Assembly: GCA_002390745.1 (NCBI GenBank)
Contig: DGQK01000023.1
Span: forward strand, 62,001 to 126,000
Direction: 5' to 3'
Length of the DNA stretch: 64,000 nucleotides
Source of the DNA: Bacteroidetes bacterium UBA4416
GTDB taxonomy: Bacteria > Bacteroidota > Bacteroidia > B-17B0 > Aurantibacillaceae
Both the position numbers and the translations under genes were made by a program. Positions 9,129 to 16,997 of the stretch are shown here, in pieces; position 1 is the first letter of the stretch; the number at the start of each line of letters is the position of its first letter. The notes under the pieces were generated by a model. The model had not been told where the DNA came from. It did no database searches and was given only the letters and a program-made list of their open reading frames with translations.

Positions 9129-9197
9129 CTCATTGCCGCATAGCGAAGCAATCTTTCTGTAAGTGAGATTGCTTCGTCATTTTTCCTCGTAAGGACG
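9129..9197 (+). repeat. Second copy of the REP-like palindrome
   Basis: GAAGCAATCT (9145-9154) and AGATTGCTTC (9166-9175) form the same inner stem as the element at 6654-6749. The flanks are degenerate versions of its outer repeats (TCATTGCCG and CGTAAGGACG). It separates the converging rlaP and histidine-kinase genes. Confidence 0.7.
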
Positions 9198-9199
9198 GC

Positions 9200-10543
9200 T
9201 TAATCAAACATCAGCAAAAACACCGTTCCTTCATTCTCCACGGATTTTACGGAAATATGGCCTTTGTGAAGCATCATCACCTGCTTGCATAGGCTGAGGC
9301 CAATCCCGTTTCCGGTTTTCTTCGTGCTGAAAAACGGGATGAAGATCTTATCCAGCAATTCGGGGGCAATGCCCGAACCGTTATCGGCGATGCGCAGGAC
9401 GATGCGCTGGTCCTGTCGTTCGGCACTCAGGCTGATCCGTGGGTTGGGCCGGTCTTTCACGGCATCCATGGCGTTCAGCGTGAGGTTGATCAGCACCTGC
9501 TCGAGGAGAGCGGAATCCGCATTCACACTCAGCAACGGATCTTTTAAAATAATTTCAAAATCGATGTGGCGGCTGTCGATGCCGGGTTGCATGAGCTGCT
9601 GCACATGTTCGAATAATTCGGAGGCATATACGGGAGCCGGGTACACCTTATTGATCTTACTCAGGCTGCGGTAGGTTTCCGTAAATTTCAGCAGGCCTTC
9701 GCTGCGCTTTTTAATGGTGGTGATGCCCGTTTCGATATCGGCCAGGGTTTCCTTATAGTTGCCTGGTTGCAGGCTTTCTTCCGAGAGGCGGCTTTTCATG
9801 GTTTCTGCCAGGGAGGCAATGGGCGCTACGGAATTCATGATCTCATGCGTCATCACGCTCAGCAGCTTCTGCCAGGCCTGCGACTCTCCCTCATCAAGGG
9901 CGTCGTTGATGTTCTGAAAGGCGATGAGCTTATAGGTCTTTCCTTCATTTTCAAACATGGTCGCCGAGAGCAATACTTTGACCTGGCTGTTGTCTTTCTG
10001 AACCGCAGTTACCGTTTTCTGCCCGCGCTCCAGGCTCAGGACTTCCCTGTACAGGGCCTCGTTGCGCTTTTCAAGCGAATGAATGGTTTTCAGATAAGGG
10101 ATTTGCAGGAGCTGTTTGAGGGCTTCGTTCATCCACAGGACTTCACCCGCTTTCACCTCATAGGAGAGAATCCCCGTGTCTACAATATCGAGGATGTTTT
10201 TCAGGTAAAGGAATTGCGTTTCTTTTTCCTTGCTGATGAGCTTAAAGGTAGCGATGATCTCGTTAAAGCCCTGGCGCAAAAGCTGGAGTTCTGAAGGCAC
10301 CTGCTCTGAATTGAAATGCCTCGAAAAATCGCGGTGCTGGACAGAAGCCACAAACTGCTCCATTTCCCTGGCGATACGCACATGGTAGTTGTACGAATCG
10401 TAAAGGAGCCAGATGATCAAAGGGATCAGGACAATCTCGGCAGCATACCAGGGCTTTACCAGCGAATAAGCCGCGCCAAGCAAAGCCAGGAATAGCACCA
10501 GCGTTTTGAAAAGACCATGTCGGAATAAGCGCTTATAATTCAT
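9200..10543 (-). CDS. Sensor histidine kinase of the export-operon two-component system
   Basis: The 447-residue protein has two closely spaced membrane helices at the N-terminus (about 12-30 and 34-50) with almost no periplasmic loop, so it probably senses from within the membrane or cytoplasm. A PAS-like region (about 110-215) follows. The H-box SVMTHEIMNSVAP carries the phospho-acceptor H233; the N-box (LINLTLNAMDAV), G1 (IADNGSGIAP) and G2 (KTGNGIGLSL) complete the ATPase domain. It is made from the same transcript as the upstream sigma54-type regulator, overlapping it by 11 bases. The pair is divergent from the ABC export operon, which it probably controls. Confidence 0.93.
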   Translation of the reverse strand: MNYKRLFRHGLFKTLVLFLALLGAAYSLVKPWYAAEIVLIPLIIWLLYDSYNYHVRIAREMEQFVASVQHRDFSRHFNSEQVPSELQLLRQGFNEIIATFKLISKEKETQFLYLKNILDIVDTGILSYEVKAGEVLWMNEALKQLLQIPYLKTIHSLEKRNEALYREVLSLERGQKTVTAVQKDNSQVKVLLSATMFENEGKTYKLIAFQNINDALDEGESQAWQKLLSVMTHEIMNSVAPIASLAETMKSRLSEESLQPGNYKETLADIETGITTIKKRSEGLLKFTETYRSLSKINKVYPAPVYASELFEHVQQLMQPGIDSRHIDFEIILKDPLLSVNADSALLEQVLINLTLNAMDAVKDRPNPRISLSAERQDQRIVLRIADNGSGIAPELLDKIFIPFFSTKKTGNGIGLSLCKQVMMLHKGHISVKSVENEGTVFLLMFD

Positions 10544-11879
10544 ATTTTCCCAGTCGGCGGTAAAGCGCAGTGCGCGTAATTCCCAGTTCTTTCGCGGCTT
10601 TAGTGATGTTGCCGTTATTCTTTTCGATCACCCGCATGATCGTTTGCTTTTCGATGGCGCTTAGCTTCGTTTCGCTGTCGGGCTCGTCGGGCCTGCTGGA
10701 TTCCATCGGCGAGAAAATCAAATCACCCGCCTGCAACACCTCGCCATCCGCCATGATCACGGCCCGCTCAATCGCATACTGCAATTCGCGGATATTGCCT
10801 GGATAGTGATAGTCTTTCAACTTGTCAAAAGCTTTGCTGCTTAGTTCCAAAGAAGATTTAAAATATTTGTCGCGGTAAAATTTCAGGTAATGCGTTGCAA
10901 GCAGCGGAATGTCGTCTTTCCGCGCCCTCAGCGGCGGGAGCATGATCTCAACGGTATTGATCCGGTAGATCAGATCTTTCCGGAAACGGCTCTCGTTGGC
11001 AAGCTCGCTCAGCGGCTGGTTGGTAGCGCATACCAGGCGGATATCGATGGCCGAGGATACATTGCTCCCCAAACGCGTAACCTGCCTGTTTTGAAGCACC
11101 GTTAAGAGCTTGGCCTGTTGCTGCAGGCTGATGTTACCGATCTCATCGAGGAAGAGCGTGCCCTTGTTCGCCGATTCAAACCGTCCTTCACGGTCATCGC
11201 GCGCATCGGTAAAGGCGCCTTTCTTATGCCCGAACAACTCACTCTCAAATAAGGTTTCCGTAAGGGCGCCCACATCCACTTTGATGAAAGGATTCGGCGC
11301 GCGTAAGGACCGTTGGTGAATGGCTTTGGCGATGAGGTCTTTCCCTGTTCCATTCTCGCCGAGGATCAGGATGTTGGCATCAGTAGGAGCTACTTTCCCG
11401 ATCTTGCTGAAGATGTCGCGCATCGCCTCGCTTTGCCCGATGATGCCGGAACCTTCATAATCCACCGTGGGCGAGGGCTTTTCCACACCGCTTTTTTTGC
11501 GGAGCGTTTCTTTCAGCGAGTCTACCAGGAGCTGATTGTTCCATGGTTTGACGATAAAGTCGGAGGCACCTTCTTTCAGGGATCGGATGGCAAGGTCGAT
11601 ATCGGCATAGGCTGTGATCATGATCACACTCAGCGAGGGATGGATTTCCCGGACACGCTTCAGCCAATAGATGCCTTCATTTCCGGTGTTGATGGAAGCA
11701 TTGAAATTCATGTCGAGCAACACCAGGTCGAAAGCCTTTTTTTTAAGCAAAGACGGCAGGTTTCCCGGATCTTTTTCCGTGACGATCTGCGCCACTTCCT
11801 TTTTCAGCAGCAGCTCCATTGCCGTCAGCACATCACGGTCATCATCAATAACTAAAATAGTCGCGTTCTTTAAATCCAT
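10533..11879 (-). CDS. NtrC-family sigma54-dependent response regulator
   Basis: The 448-residue protein has the three expected parts: a receiver domain with the acidic pocket IDDDRD and phospho-acceptor D56 (LVLLDMNF), a sigma54-interaction AAA+ domain (about 143-370) with Walker A GENGTGKD, the sigma54-contacting GAFTDA loop at 221-226 and a Walker B region around LFLDEIGN, and a Fis-type helix-turn-helix at the C-terminus (ITKAAKELGITRTALYRRL). It should activate RpoN-dependent transcription when phosphorylated by the partner kinase, whose gene overlaps its 3' end by 11 bases. The divergent intergenic region contains a matching dyad and a candidate -24 box. The Walker A has GEN instead of the common GES. 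Confidence 0.96.
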   Translation of the reverse strand: MDLKNATILVIDDDRDVLTAMELLLKKEVAQIVTEKDPGNLPSLLKKKAFDLVLLDMNFNASINTGNEGIYWLKRVREIHPSLSVIMITAYADIDLAIRSLKEGASDFIVKPWNNQLLVDSLKETLRKKSGVEKPSPTVDYEGSGIIGQSEAMRDIFSKIGKVAPTDANILILGENGTGKDLIAKAIHQRSLRAPNPFIKVDVGALTETLFESELFGHKKGAFTDARDDREGRFESANKGTLFLDEIGNISLQQQAKLLTVLQNRQVTRLGSNVSSAIDIRLVCATNQPLSELANESRFRKDLIYRINTVEIMLPPLRARKDDIPLLATHYLKFYRDKYFKSSLELSSKAFDKLKDYHYPGNIRELQYAIERAVIMADGEVLQAGDLIFSPMESSRPDEPDSETKLSAIEKQTIMRVIEKNNGNITKAAKELGITRTALYRRLGKYEL

Positions 11880-11985
11880 GTTTCTTTCTTTGCCAGCTTA
11901 AAGATCAATAAATATTCCCAAACGCTATATACCTGTCTTCAAACAAATTATAAAAAACAGCGTTCGCGCAAAGTGTATCAAAACC

Positions 11986-12012
11986 GAACACCTGTGTTCT
12001 TTATGCGAACAC
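11986..12012 (+). promoter_or_regulatory. Candidate enhancer (UAS) for the NtrC-type regulator
   Basis: A perfect 14-base dyad GAACAC-CT-GTGTTC occupies 11986-11999, and a repeated half-site CGAACAC lies at 12006-12012, about one helical turn and a half further. It is about 80 bases upstream of the candidate -24 box, the usual distance for enhancers of this activator class. The 324-base interval 11880-12203 otherwise holds only the promoter and leader hairpin listed separately. Confidence 0.55.
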
Positions 12013-12064
12013 TTCCGGAAAATGCTGAATCCTTAATTCATTGATAGTCAATCAGTCCCAAATG

Positions 12065-12079
12065 TGGCACGCTGTTTAT
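12065..12079 (+). promoter_or_regulatory. Candidate sigma54 promoter of the export operon
   Basis: TGGCAC at 12065-12070 is a perfect -24 element. After five bases the -12 position reads TTAT instead of TTGC, so the match is half-complete. If used, transcription would start near 12091, immediately before the leader hairpin. The neighbouring sigma54 activator gene supports it; the imperfect -12 box argues for caution. Confidence 0.45.
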
Positions 12080-12092
12080 GATTCCTTAGGTG

Positions 12093-12176
12093 TTTATTCG
12101 TGTAAAGGAGATGTATGCAGAGATAGTTTTTTGATACGAGCAACGAAAAATAACAGCATACATCTCCGCGAATAAA
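12093..12176 (+). promoter_or_regulatory. Long hairpin in the 5' leader of the export operon
   Basis: TTTATTCG (12093-12100) pairs with CGAATAAA (12169-12176), and GGAGATGTATGC (12107-12118) pairs with GCATACATCTCC (12156-12167). That gives 20 base pairs interrupted by an asymmetric internal loop (six bases versus one), around a 37-base apical loop. It ends 27 bases before the ATG at 12204. It could be an RNA structure controlling translation or stability, or an inverted operator pair at DNA level. Confidence 0.7.
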
Positions 12177-12203
12177 TTTGCAGAAGAAAACAGAACAGGT
12201 ATT

Positions 12204-13463
12204 ATGGACAGGGCAATTGCTAAAAAGAAATGGACAACAAAAAAAGTGATGACGATCGCACTGGTGACGCTGGTGCTTGGCTTGATCGGTGGCAGCGTAT
12301 ACTATGCCAGCGGCGGAACAAAGCTGAATGTCGATGCCGGACGCATCACCATCAGTGAGGTCAGGAAAGGAGCCTTCCAGGAATTTATCCCCGTCAACGG
12401 CGTGGTCTTACCGATGACGACGATTTACCTCGATGCGGTGGAAGGAGGAAGGGTGGAGGAAGTGTTTGCAGAGGACGGCGCCATGATGAAAAAAGGCGAT
12501 CCCATTCTGAAGCTCTCCAATACGGATCTGGAACTGAGCCTGGCCAACCAGGAAACATCGGTGTTTAACCTGTTGACGCAAATGCGCATCTCCGGGAACG
12601 CCGCCACGCAAAATACCATCATGAAGCTGAACCAGGGAACGGATGTGGACAACCTGTACAGAGAAGCCAAACGGGTGTACGACCTCAATAAACAATTGTA
12701 CGATTCGCAGGCCATTTCCCTCCAGGAGTTTAAGCAGTCGGAAAATAATTACAACTACGCGTTGCAAAAGAAAAAGCTCACGGAGCAGATCCTGAAACAG
12801 GATTCGGTTTCGGGAAAAGAAGAGTTGGCGCAGGCCAAAGAGTCGTTTAAACGAACACAGGAGGCCCTTAAGATCATGCGCCGGAAAGTGGAAGACCTGA
12901 TCGTGCGTGCACCGGTCGACGGACAGCTGACTTCGCTGGCGGCAGAGCCGGGACAAAGCAAGAACAAAGGCGAAAGGCTTGGACAGATCGATGTGGTCAC
13001 GGGTTTCAAAGTACGGGTAGAGATCGACGAGCATTACATCACACGCATTTACCCGGGCCTGATGGGCGAGTTTACACTGGCCGGAAAAAATTACAAGCTC
13101 AGCATTCACAAAGTGTATTCGCAGGTGAAGAACGGAAAGTTCCAGGTAGATATGAAGTTTGAAGAGGGCGTGCCGAGAGATATCCGCCGCGGCCAGAGCT
13201 TACAGATCCGGCTGGCCCTCAGCGATGAAACACAGGCTGTTTTGCTCGCTCGAGGCGGCTTCTACCAGCAAACAGGCGGTAACTGGGTCTTTAAGCTCAG
13301 CGACGACGGCTCAGTCGCTTACCGGATAGACGTCCAGCTGGGAAGGCAGAACCCGGATTATTACGAGGTATTACAGGGACTGAAGCCAGGCGACAAGGTG
13401 ATAACCTCCGGATACGACAGTTATATGACCACCCAGGAATTAATTTTAAAGGATAAAAAATAA
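12204..13463 (+). CDS. HlyD/MacA-type periplasmic adaptor (membrane fusion protein)
   Basis: The 419-residue protein has a Lys-rich start and one membrane helix (about 15-35), then the adaptor architecture: a biotinyl-lipoyl half-motif (VNGVVLPMTTIYLDAVEGGRV ... DGAMMKKGDPILKL), a long alpha-hairpin (about 110-240, with AKRVYDLNKQLYDSQAIS), the second lipoyl half (VRAPVDGQLTSL), and a beta-barrel plus membrane-proximal C-terminal domain. It should link inner-membrane FtsX-type permeases to the TolC-type channel encoded at the operon's end. It is the first gene of the operon and follows the sigma54-type promoter region and hairpin leader. Confidence 0.92.
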   Translation: MDRAIAKKKWTTKKVMTIALVTLVLGLIGGSVYYASGGTKLNVDAGRITISEVRKGAFQEFIPVNGVVLPMTTIYLDAVEGGRVEEVFAEDGAMMKKGDPILKLSNTDLELSLANQETSVFNLLTQMRISGNAATQNTIMKLNQGTDVDNLYREAKRVYDLNKQLYDSQAISLQEFKQSENNYNYALQKKKLTEQILKQDSVSGKEELAQAKESFKRTQEALKIMRRKVEDLIVRAPVDGQLTSLAAEPGQSKNKGERLGQIDVVTGFKVRVEIDEHYITRIYPGLMGEFTLAGKNYKLSIHKVYSQVKNGKFQVDMKFEEGVPRDIRRGQSLQIRLALSDETQAVLLARGGFYQQTGGNWVFKLSDDGSVAYRIDVQLGRQNPDYYEVLQGLKPGDKVITSGYDSYMTTQELILKDKK

Positions 13464-13487
13464 ACCATAACCCATAACCCATAAATC

Positions 13488-13904
13488 ATGAAAATCACAA
13501 CCCTCATCATCGCTGCTTTATTCATCCGTCTTCAAGGAACAGCTCAGGTTACACAAGACTCTATTAATAAATTGCAGGCAGAGATTAATAAATCGCAGCA
13601 GGAAATTAATAAAAGGCAGCGCGAAGTCAATGCACTTCAGAAATCCCTGGGCGTAGATACCGGCGTAAGAGACGAATCGGAAAATCTCATTAAGAACATT
13701 CTTGACGACCTGACGGAGATGAAAATCATTAGCAACAGGGATGTGGTGGCCTTTTCCATCTCTGCCGATGAAATGCGGGTCAACAATAAGAAGCAGCCGG
13801 ATGCCGTATTGGAAAAATTTAGAACCAAATACCATATTGGAAAAAACTACAGCATTGTCCATGCCAAATCAGCGGGCAGCACCTCTACATCCATCACCAA
13901 ATAA
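13488..13904 (+). CDS. Small secreted coiled-coil protein of the export operon
   Basis: I do not recognise this 138-residue protein. It has a signal peptide (MKITTLIIAALFIRLQGTAQ) followed by a heptad-like coiled coil (INKLQAEINKSQQEINKRQ...), built from repeats of a seven-residue Ile-Asn-Lys unit. The C-terminal half is a compact mixed domain (SNRDVVAFSISADEMRVNNK...). It sits 24 bases after the adaptor gene and 9 bases before the ATPase gene, so it is co-expressed with the exporter. It could be a periplasmic accessory subunit, a stress sensor for the two-component system, or a cargo chaperone. Export is well supported, function is not. Confidence 0.75.
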   Translation: MKITTLIIAALFIRLQGTAQVTQDSINKLQAEINKSQQEINKRQREVNALQKSLGVDTGVRDESENLIKNILDDLTEMKIISNRDVVAFSISADEMRVNNKKQPDAVLEKFRTKYHIGKNYSIVHAKSAGSTSTSITK

Positions 13905-13913
13905 TACAATTCT

Positions 13914-14591
13914 ATGATACACGTTAGCAACCTCGAAAAAATTTACCGCACCGAAGAAATCGAAACGGTGGCTCTGAACTCTATTTCCTTTGAAATCAAG
14001 GAAGGTGAATTTGTAGCGATGATGGGCCCTTCCGGTTGCGGAAAGTCCACATTGCTCAACATCATTGGCTTGCTGGATGATGTCGATAAAGGCAGTTATT
14101 TATTCAACGGGATTGAAGTGGCAGGCTTCAATGAGCGGAAGCGCGCCGAGCTGCGCAAGCACAACATCGGCTTTGTATTCCAGAGCTTCAACCTGATCGA
14201 CGAGCTCACGGTATTCGAAAATGTGGAGCTGCCATTGATCTATACGGGCGTGGGAAGCAGCGAGCGGAAGAAAATCGTGGATGAGGTATTGAATAAGATC
14301 CAGATTGCGCACCGCCGCAACCACTTCCCGCAGCAGCTTTCGGGCGGGCAGCAGCAACGCGTGGCGGTAGCACGGGCCGTGGTGAACAACCCGAAGCTGA
14401 TTCTGGCCGATGAGCCGACAGGTAACCTCGATTCGCGCAACGGGAATGAAGTGATGGAATTGCTGACCGACCTCAATGAAAAAGGAACTACGATCATTAT
14501 GGTAACACACTCCGAGCACGACGCGCGCTTCACGCATCGCGTCATCAATATGCTCGATGGCCAAATTGTCACACAACATTTAAAATCCTAG
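13914..14591 (+). CDS. ABC transporter ATPase, MacB/LolD type (first)
   Basis: The 225-residue protein has all ABC ATPase motifs: Walker A GPSGCGKST, Q-loop region (FVFQSFNLIDELTV), signature LSGGQQQR, Walker B LILADEPTGNLD and the H-loop VTHSEH. Sequence and length fit the MacB/LolD/FtsE-like class that powers FtsX-fold permeases by mechanotransmission rather than substrate translocation through the membrane. It is followed after four bases by the first permease gene. A second, diverged ATPase of the same class lies at the other end of the permease block. Confidence 0.96.
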   Translation: MIHVSNLEKIYRTEEIETVALNSISFEIKEGEFVAMMGPSGCGKSTLLNIIGLLDDVDKGSYLFNGIEVAGFNERKRAELRKHNIGFVFQSFNLIDELTVFENVELPLIYTGVGSSERKKIVDEVLNKIQIAHRRNHFPQQLSGGQQQRVAVARAVVNNPKLILADEPTGNLDSRNGNEVMELLTDLNEKGTTIIMVTHSEHDARFTHRVINMLDGQIVTQHLKS

Positions 14592-14595
14592 GACC

Positions 14596-16995
14596 ATGAT
14601 CGGGAACAATTTTAAAATAGCAGTCAGGCAGTTGCTCAAGAATAAACTATTCTCGTTCATCAACATCATTGGCCTTTCCCTGGGCCTGGCGGTTTGTATC
14701 GTTGTTGCCCTGTTTGTGCAGCGTGAATATAGCGTTGATGCAATGCATACCCGGAACATCTATCGCCTCGATGAGGTTCAGAAATTTGAAGGAATGGTTG
14801 CGCCTCAGAAAGTAGCGCTTTCGATGTTCCCGATGGGGCCTGGCCTGCAGAGTGATTTTCCCGAAGTGCTTAATTATACACGGGTTATCCAAAGCGAGAA
14901 AATGCCTTTGGGTTACAAAGCCAAAAAAATAATTGTTCCTTCTTTTATGTGGGTGGATTCTACCTTCTTCCGCATGTTCGATTTCCCTTTGCTGAAAGGC
15001 AATCCCCAGACGGTGCTGAATGGCTCCGGCGATGCCGTGATCTCGGAAAGCATGGCGAAGAAGGTCTTTGGGAACGAGGATCCTATCGGCAGGATGGTGT
15101 CCTGGTATGGAGGCGATTCCACAGAATTTATAGTGAGGGGAATTATGAAGGATGTGCCTGAAACATCTCACCTGCAAATGGACATGGTTGCGTCCATCCC
15201 CCGGGAGGTGAAGGCCGATTATGCCGGCAGCTGGGGAGGTAACTGGCTGGTAACCTACCTCGAGCTTTCCGATAAGGCCAATACCGGCAAGCTTGAAGCG
15301 CAGTTTCCTGCTTTTCTTAAGAAACACCTCGATGAGAGGGCAGCCAAACAGTATGAATTATTTCTACAGCCCCTTAAAGATGTACATTCCAACTCGACGG
15401 ATATTACACATGATTATGTGAATTACCAGAAATTTGATAAAAGCAATACCTATGCCTTTATCATCATTGCCCTGATCGTTTTGGGAATTGCCTGTATGAA
15501 TTTCGTCAATCTTTCCACAGCGCGCTCACTGAGCCGTGCAAAAGAAGTAGGGATCCGGAAAACCATCGGCGCCGCCAGGCTTCAGCTTGCACAGCAATTT
15601 ATCCAGGAATCGCTTTTGTTTACGGCAATTGCCATGCTACTGGCATTGCTTATTGCCGGCCTCTTTCTGCCTTACCTGAACACGCTGAGTGGTTACCGGA
15701 TATCGTACGCCGCCTTGTTTAAGCCGCTTCCGCTTTGCCTGTTGTTTTTGGGAACGATCCTGGTAGGCTTGGTTTCAGGCGCTTATCCGGCTTTTTACCT
15801 GTCCTCTTTCCGGCCATCGAAAGTATTGAAGGGCTCATTGAAAACCGGTAAGCACAAAAGCTTTGGTAGAAATGTATTGGTTGTAAGCCAGTTTGCGGGC
15901 GCCAATGTTTTGATCATCGCCACTGTATTTGTAATCCGGCAGTTGAACTTTATGCAAACAACGAATCCCCACTTTAATAAGGACCAGGTGATCGCCATTA
16001 AATGCCGGGAGAATTCGGGTAGAAAATACATGGAGCTAAAGCACGAATTTCTGAAAAGCCCCGACATTGCTTATGTCACAGGCTCTTTCCAGCGCCTGGG
16101 GAATAACCTGCATCAAACGGGGATCCGCTTCAAAGGACTTGGAGAAGAGCGGAGTGTCGCAATCTCCCATATCCGTGTGGACCGTGATTTTTTAAAGCTC
16201 TATGATATCAAAGTAAAAGCGGGCAGGGATTTCCGGGAATCCGACCACCGCCAGGGCTTCCTCATCAACGAAACGATGGCGAAGGAAATCCTGAAGGATA
16301 CGCCCGAAGCGCCGATAGAAAAGCTGCTTGGTACCCCGTTCGGATATGAAGGGCAGCAGAAGCTGGGAACCATTGTCGGGATTACCGAAGATTTTAATTT
16401 CAATTCCTTTCATCATCAAGTGGAAGGGTTAACGATCTCTTATGCCGACAGCATGCCTTTTACCGAAGTATCGGTGAAGGTAGCAGGAAATAAGGTTCAG
16501 GAGGCGCTGACCTTCATGCAGTCGTCCTGGAAAACGCTTGTTCCCGATGTGGCTTTTGAGTATACTTTCCTGGATGAAGATTTTGCCAACCTTTATAAAG
16601 CAGATGCACAGCTCAGTAAAATTGTAGGGATCCTGTCGGGGATTGCCGTTGCCATTGCCGCTTTAGGCTTGTTCGGCCTGGCAACCTACGCTACTGAAAA
16701 ACGGGTGAAGGAGATCGGCGTGCGGAAAGTGTTTGGCGCCTCAGCGCATAGCATTGCGCTTCTTCTGAACCGTGATTTCCTGAAACCGGTACTGCTCGCC
16801 AGCCTTATTGCCTGGCCCATTGCCTGGATGATCCTCAGGACCTGGCTTACTAATTTTGCGTTCAGGATCGAGCTGAATGTGTGGGTGTTTCTGGCAACGG
16901 CCCTGCTGGCGAGCCTGATCGCTCTGGTTACTGTAAGTGCCCGTAGCCTGCGAGCAGCATGGGCTAATCCCGTAAGTAGTTTAAGAACAGAATAA
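14596..16995 (+). CDS. MacB/FtsX-type ABC permease 1
   Basis: The 799-residue protein has the Bacteroidota MacB-like duplicated layout: membrane helix near residue 21-45 (FSFINIIGLSLGLAVCIVV), a large periplasmic MacB_PCD domain, three FtsX helices around 285-410, a second periplasmic domain, and three more helices at 680-790. The FtsX signature RAKEVGIRKTIGA and its second version RVKEIGVRKVFGA are conserved. The C-terminus ends SLRTE. It lies 4 bases after the ATPase and 2 bases before the next permease gene. Members of this class use the periplasmic domain to push substrate into a TolC-type conduit; the substrate (drug, peptide, lipid or envelope product) is unknown. Confidence 0.93.
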   Translation: MIGNNFKIAVRQLLKNKLFSFINIIGLSLGLAVCIVVALFVQREYSVDAMHTRNIYRLDEVQKFEGMVAPQKVALSMFPMGPGLQSDFPEVLNYTRVIQSEKMPLGYKAKKIIVPSFMWVDSTFFRMFDFPLLKGNPQTVLNGSGDAVISESMAKKVFGNEDPIGRMVSWYGGDSTEFIVRGIMKDVPETSHLQMDMVASIPREVKADYAGSWGGNWLVTYLELSDKANTGKLEAQFPAFLKKHLDERAAKQYELFLQPLKDVHSNSTDITHDYVNYQKFDKSNTYAFIIIALIVLGIACMNFVNLSTARSLSRAKEVGIRKTIGAARLQLAQQFIQESLLFTAIAMLLALLIAGLFLPYLNTLSGYRISYAALFKPLPLCLLFLGTILVGLVSGAYPAFYLSSFRPSKVLKGSLKTGKHKSFGRNVLVVSQFAGANVLIIATVFVIRQLNFMQTTNPHFNKDQVIAIKCRENSGRKYMELKHEFLKSPDIAYVTGSFQRLGNNLHQTGIRFKGLGEERSVAISHIRVDRDFLKLYDIKVKAGRDFRESDHRQGFLINETMAKEILKDTPEAPIEKLLGTPFGYEGQQKLGTIVGITEDFNFNSFHHQVEGLTISYADSMPFTEVSVKVAGNKVQEALTFMQSSWKTLVPDVAFEYTFLDEDFANLYKADAQLSKIVGILSGIAVAIAALGLFGLATYATEKRVKEIGVRKVFGASAHSIALLLNRDFLKPVLLASLIAWPIAWMILRTWLTNFAFRIELNVWVFLATALLASLIALVTVSARSLRAAWANPVSSLRTE

Positions 16996-16997
16996 GC

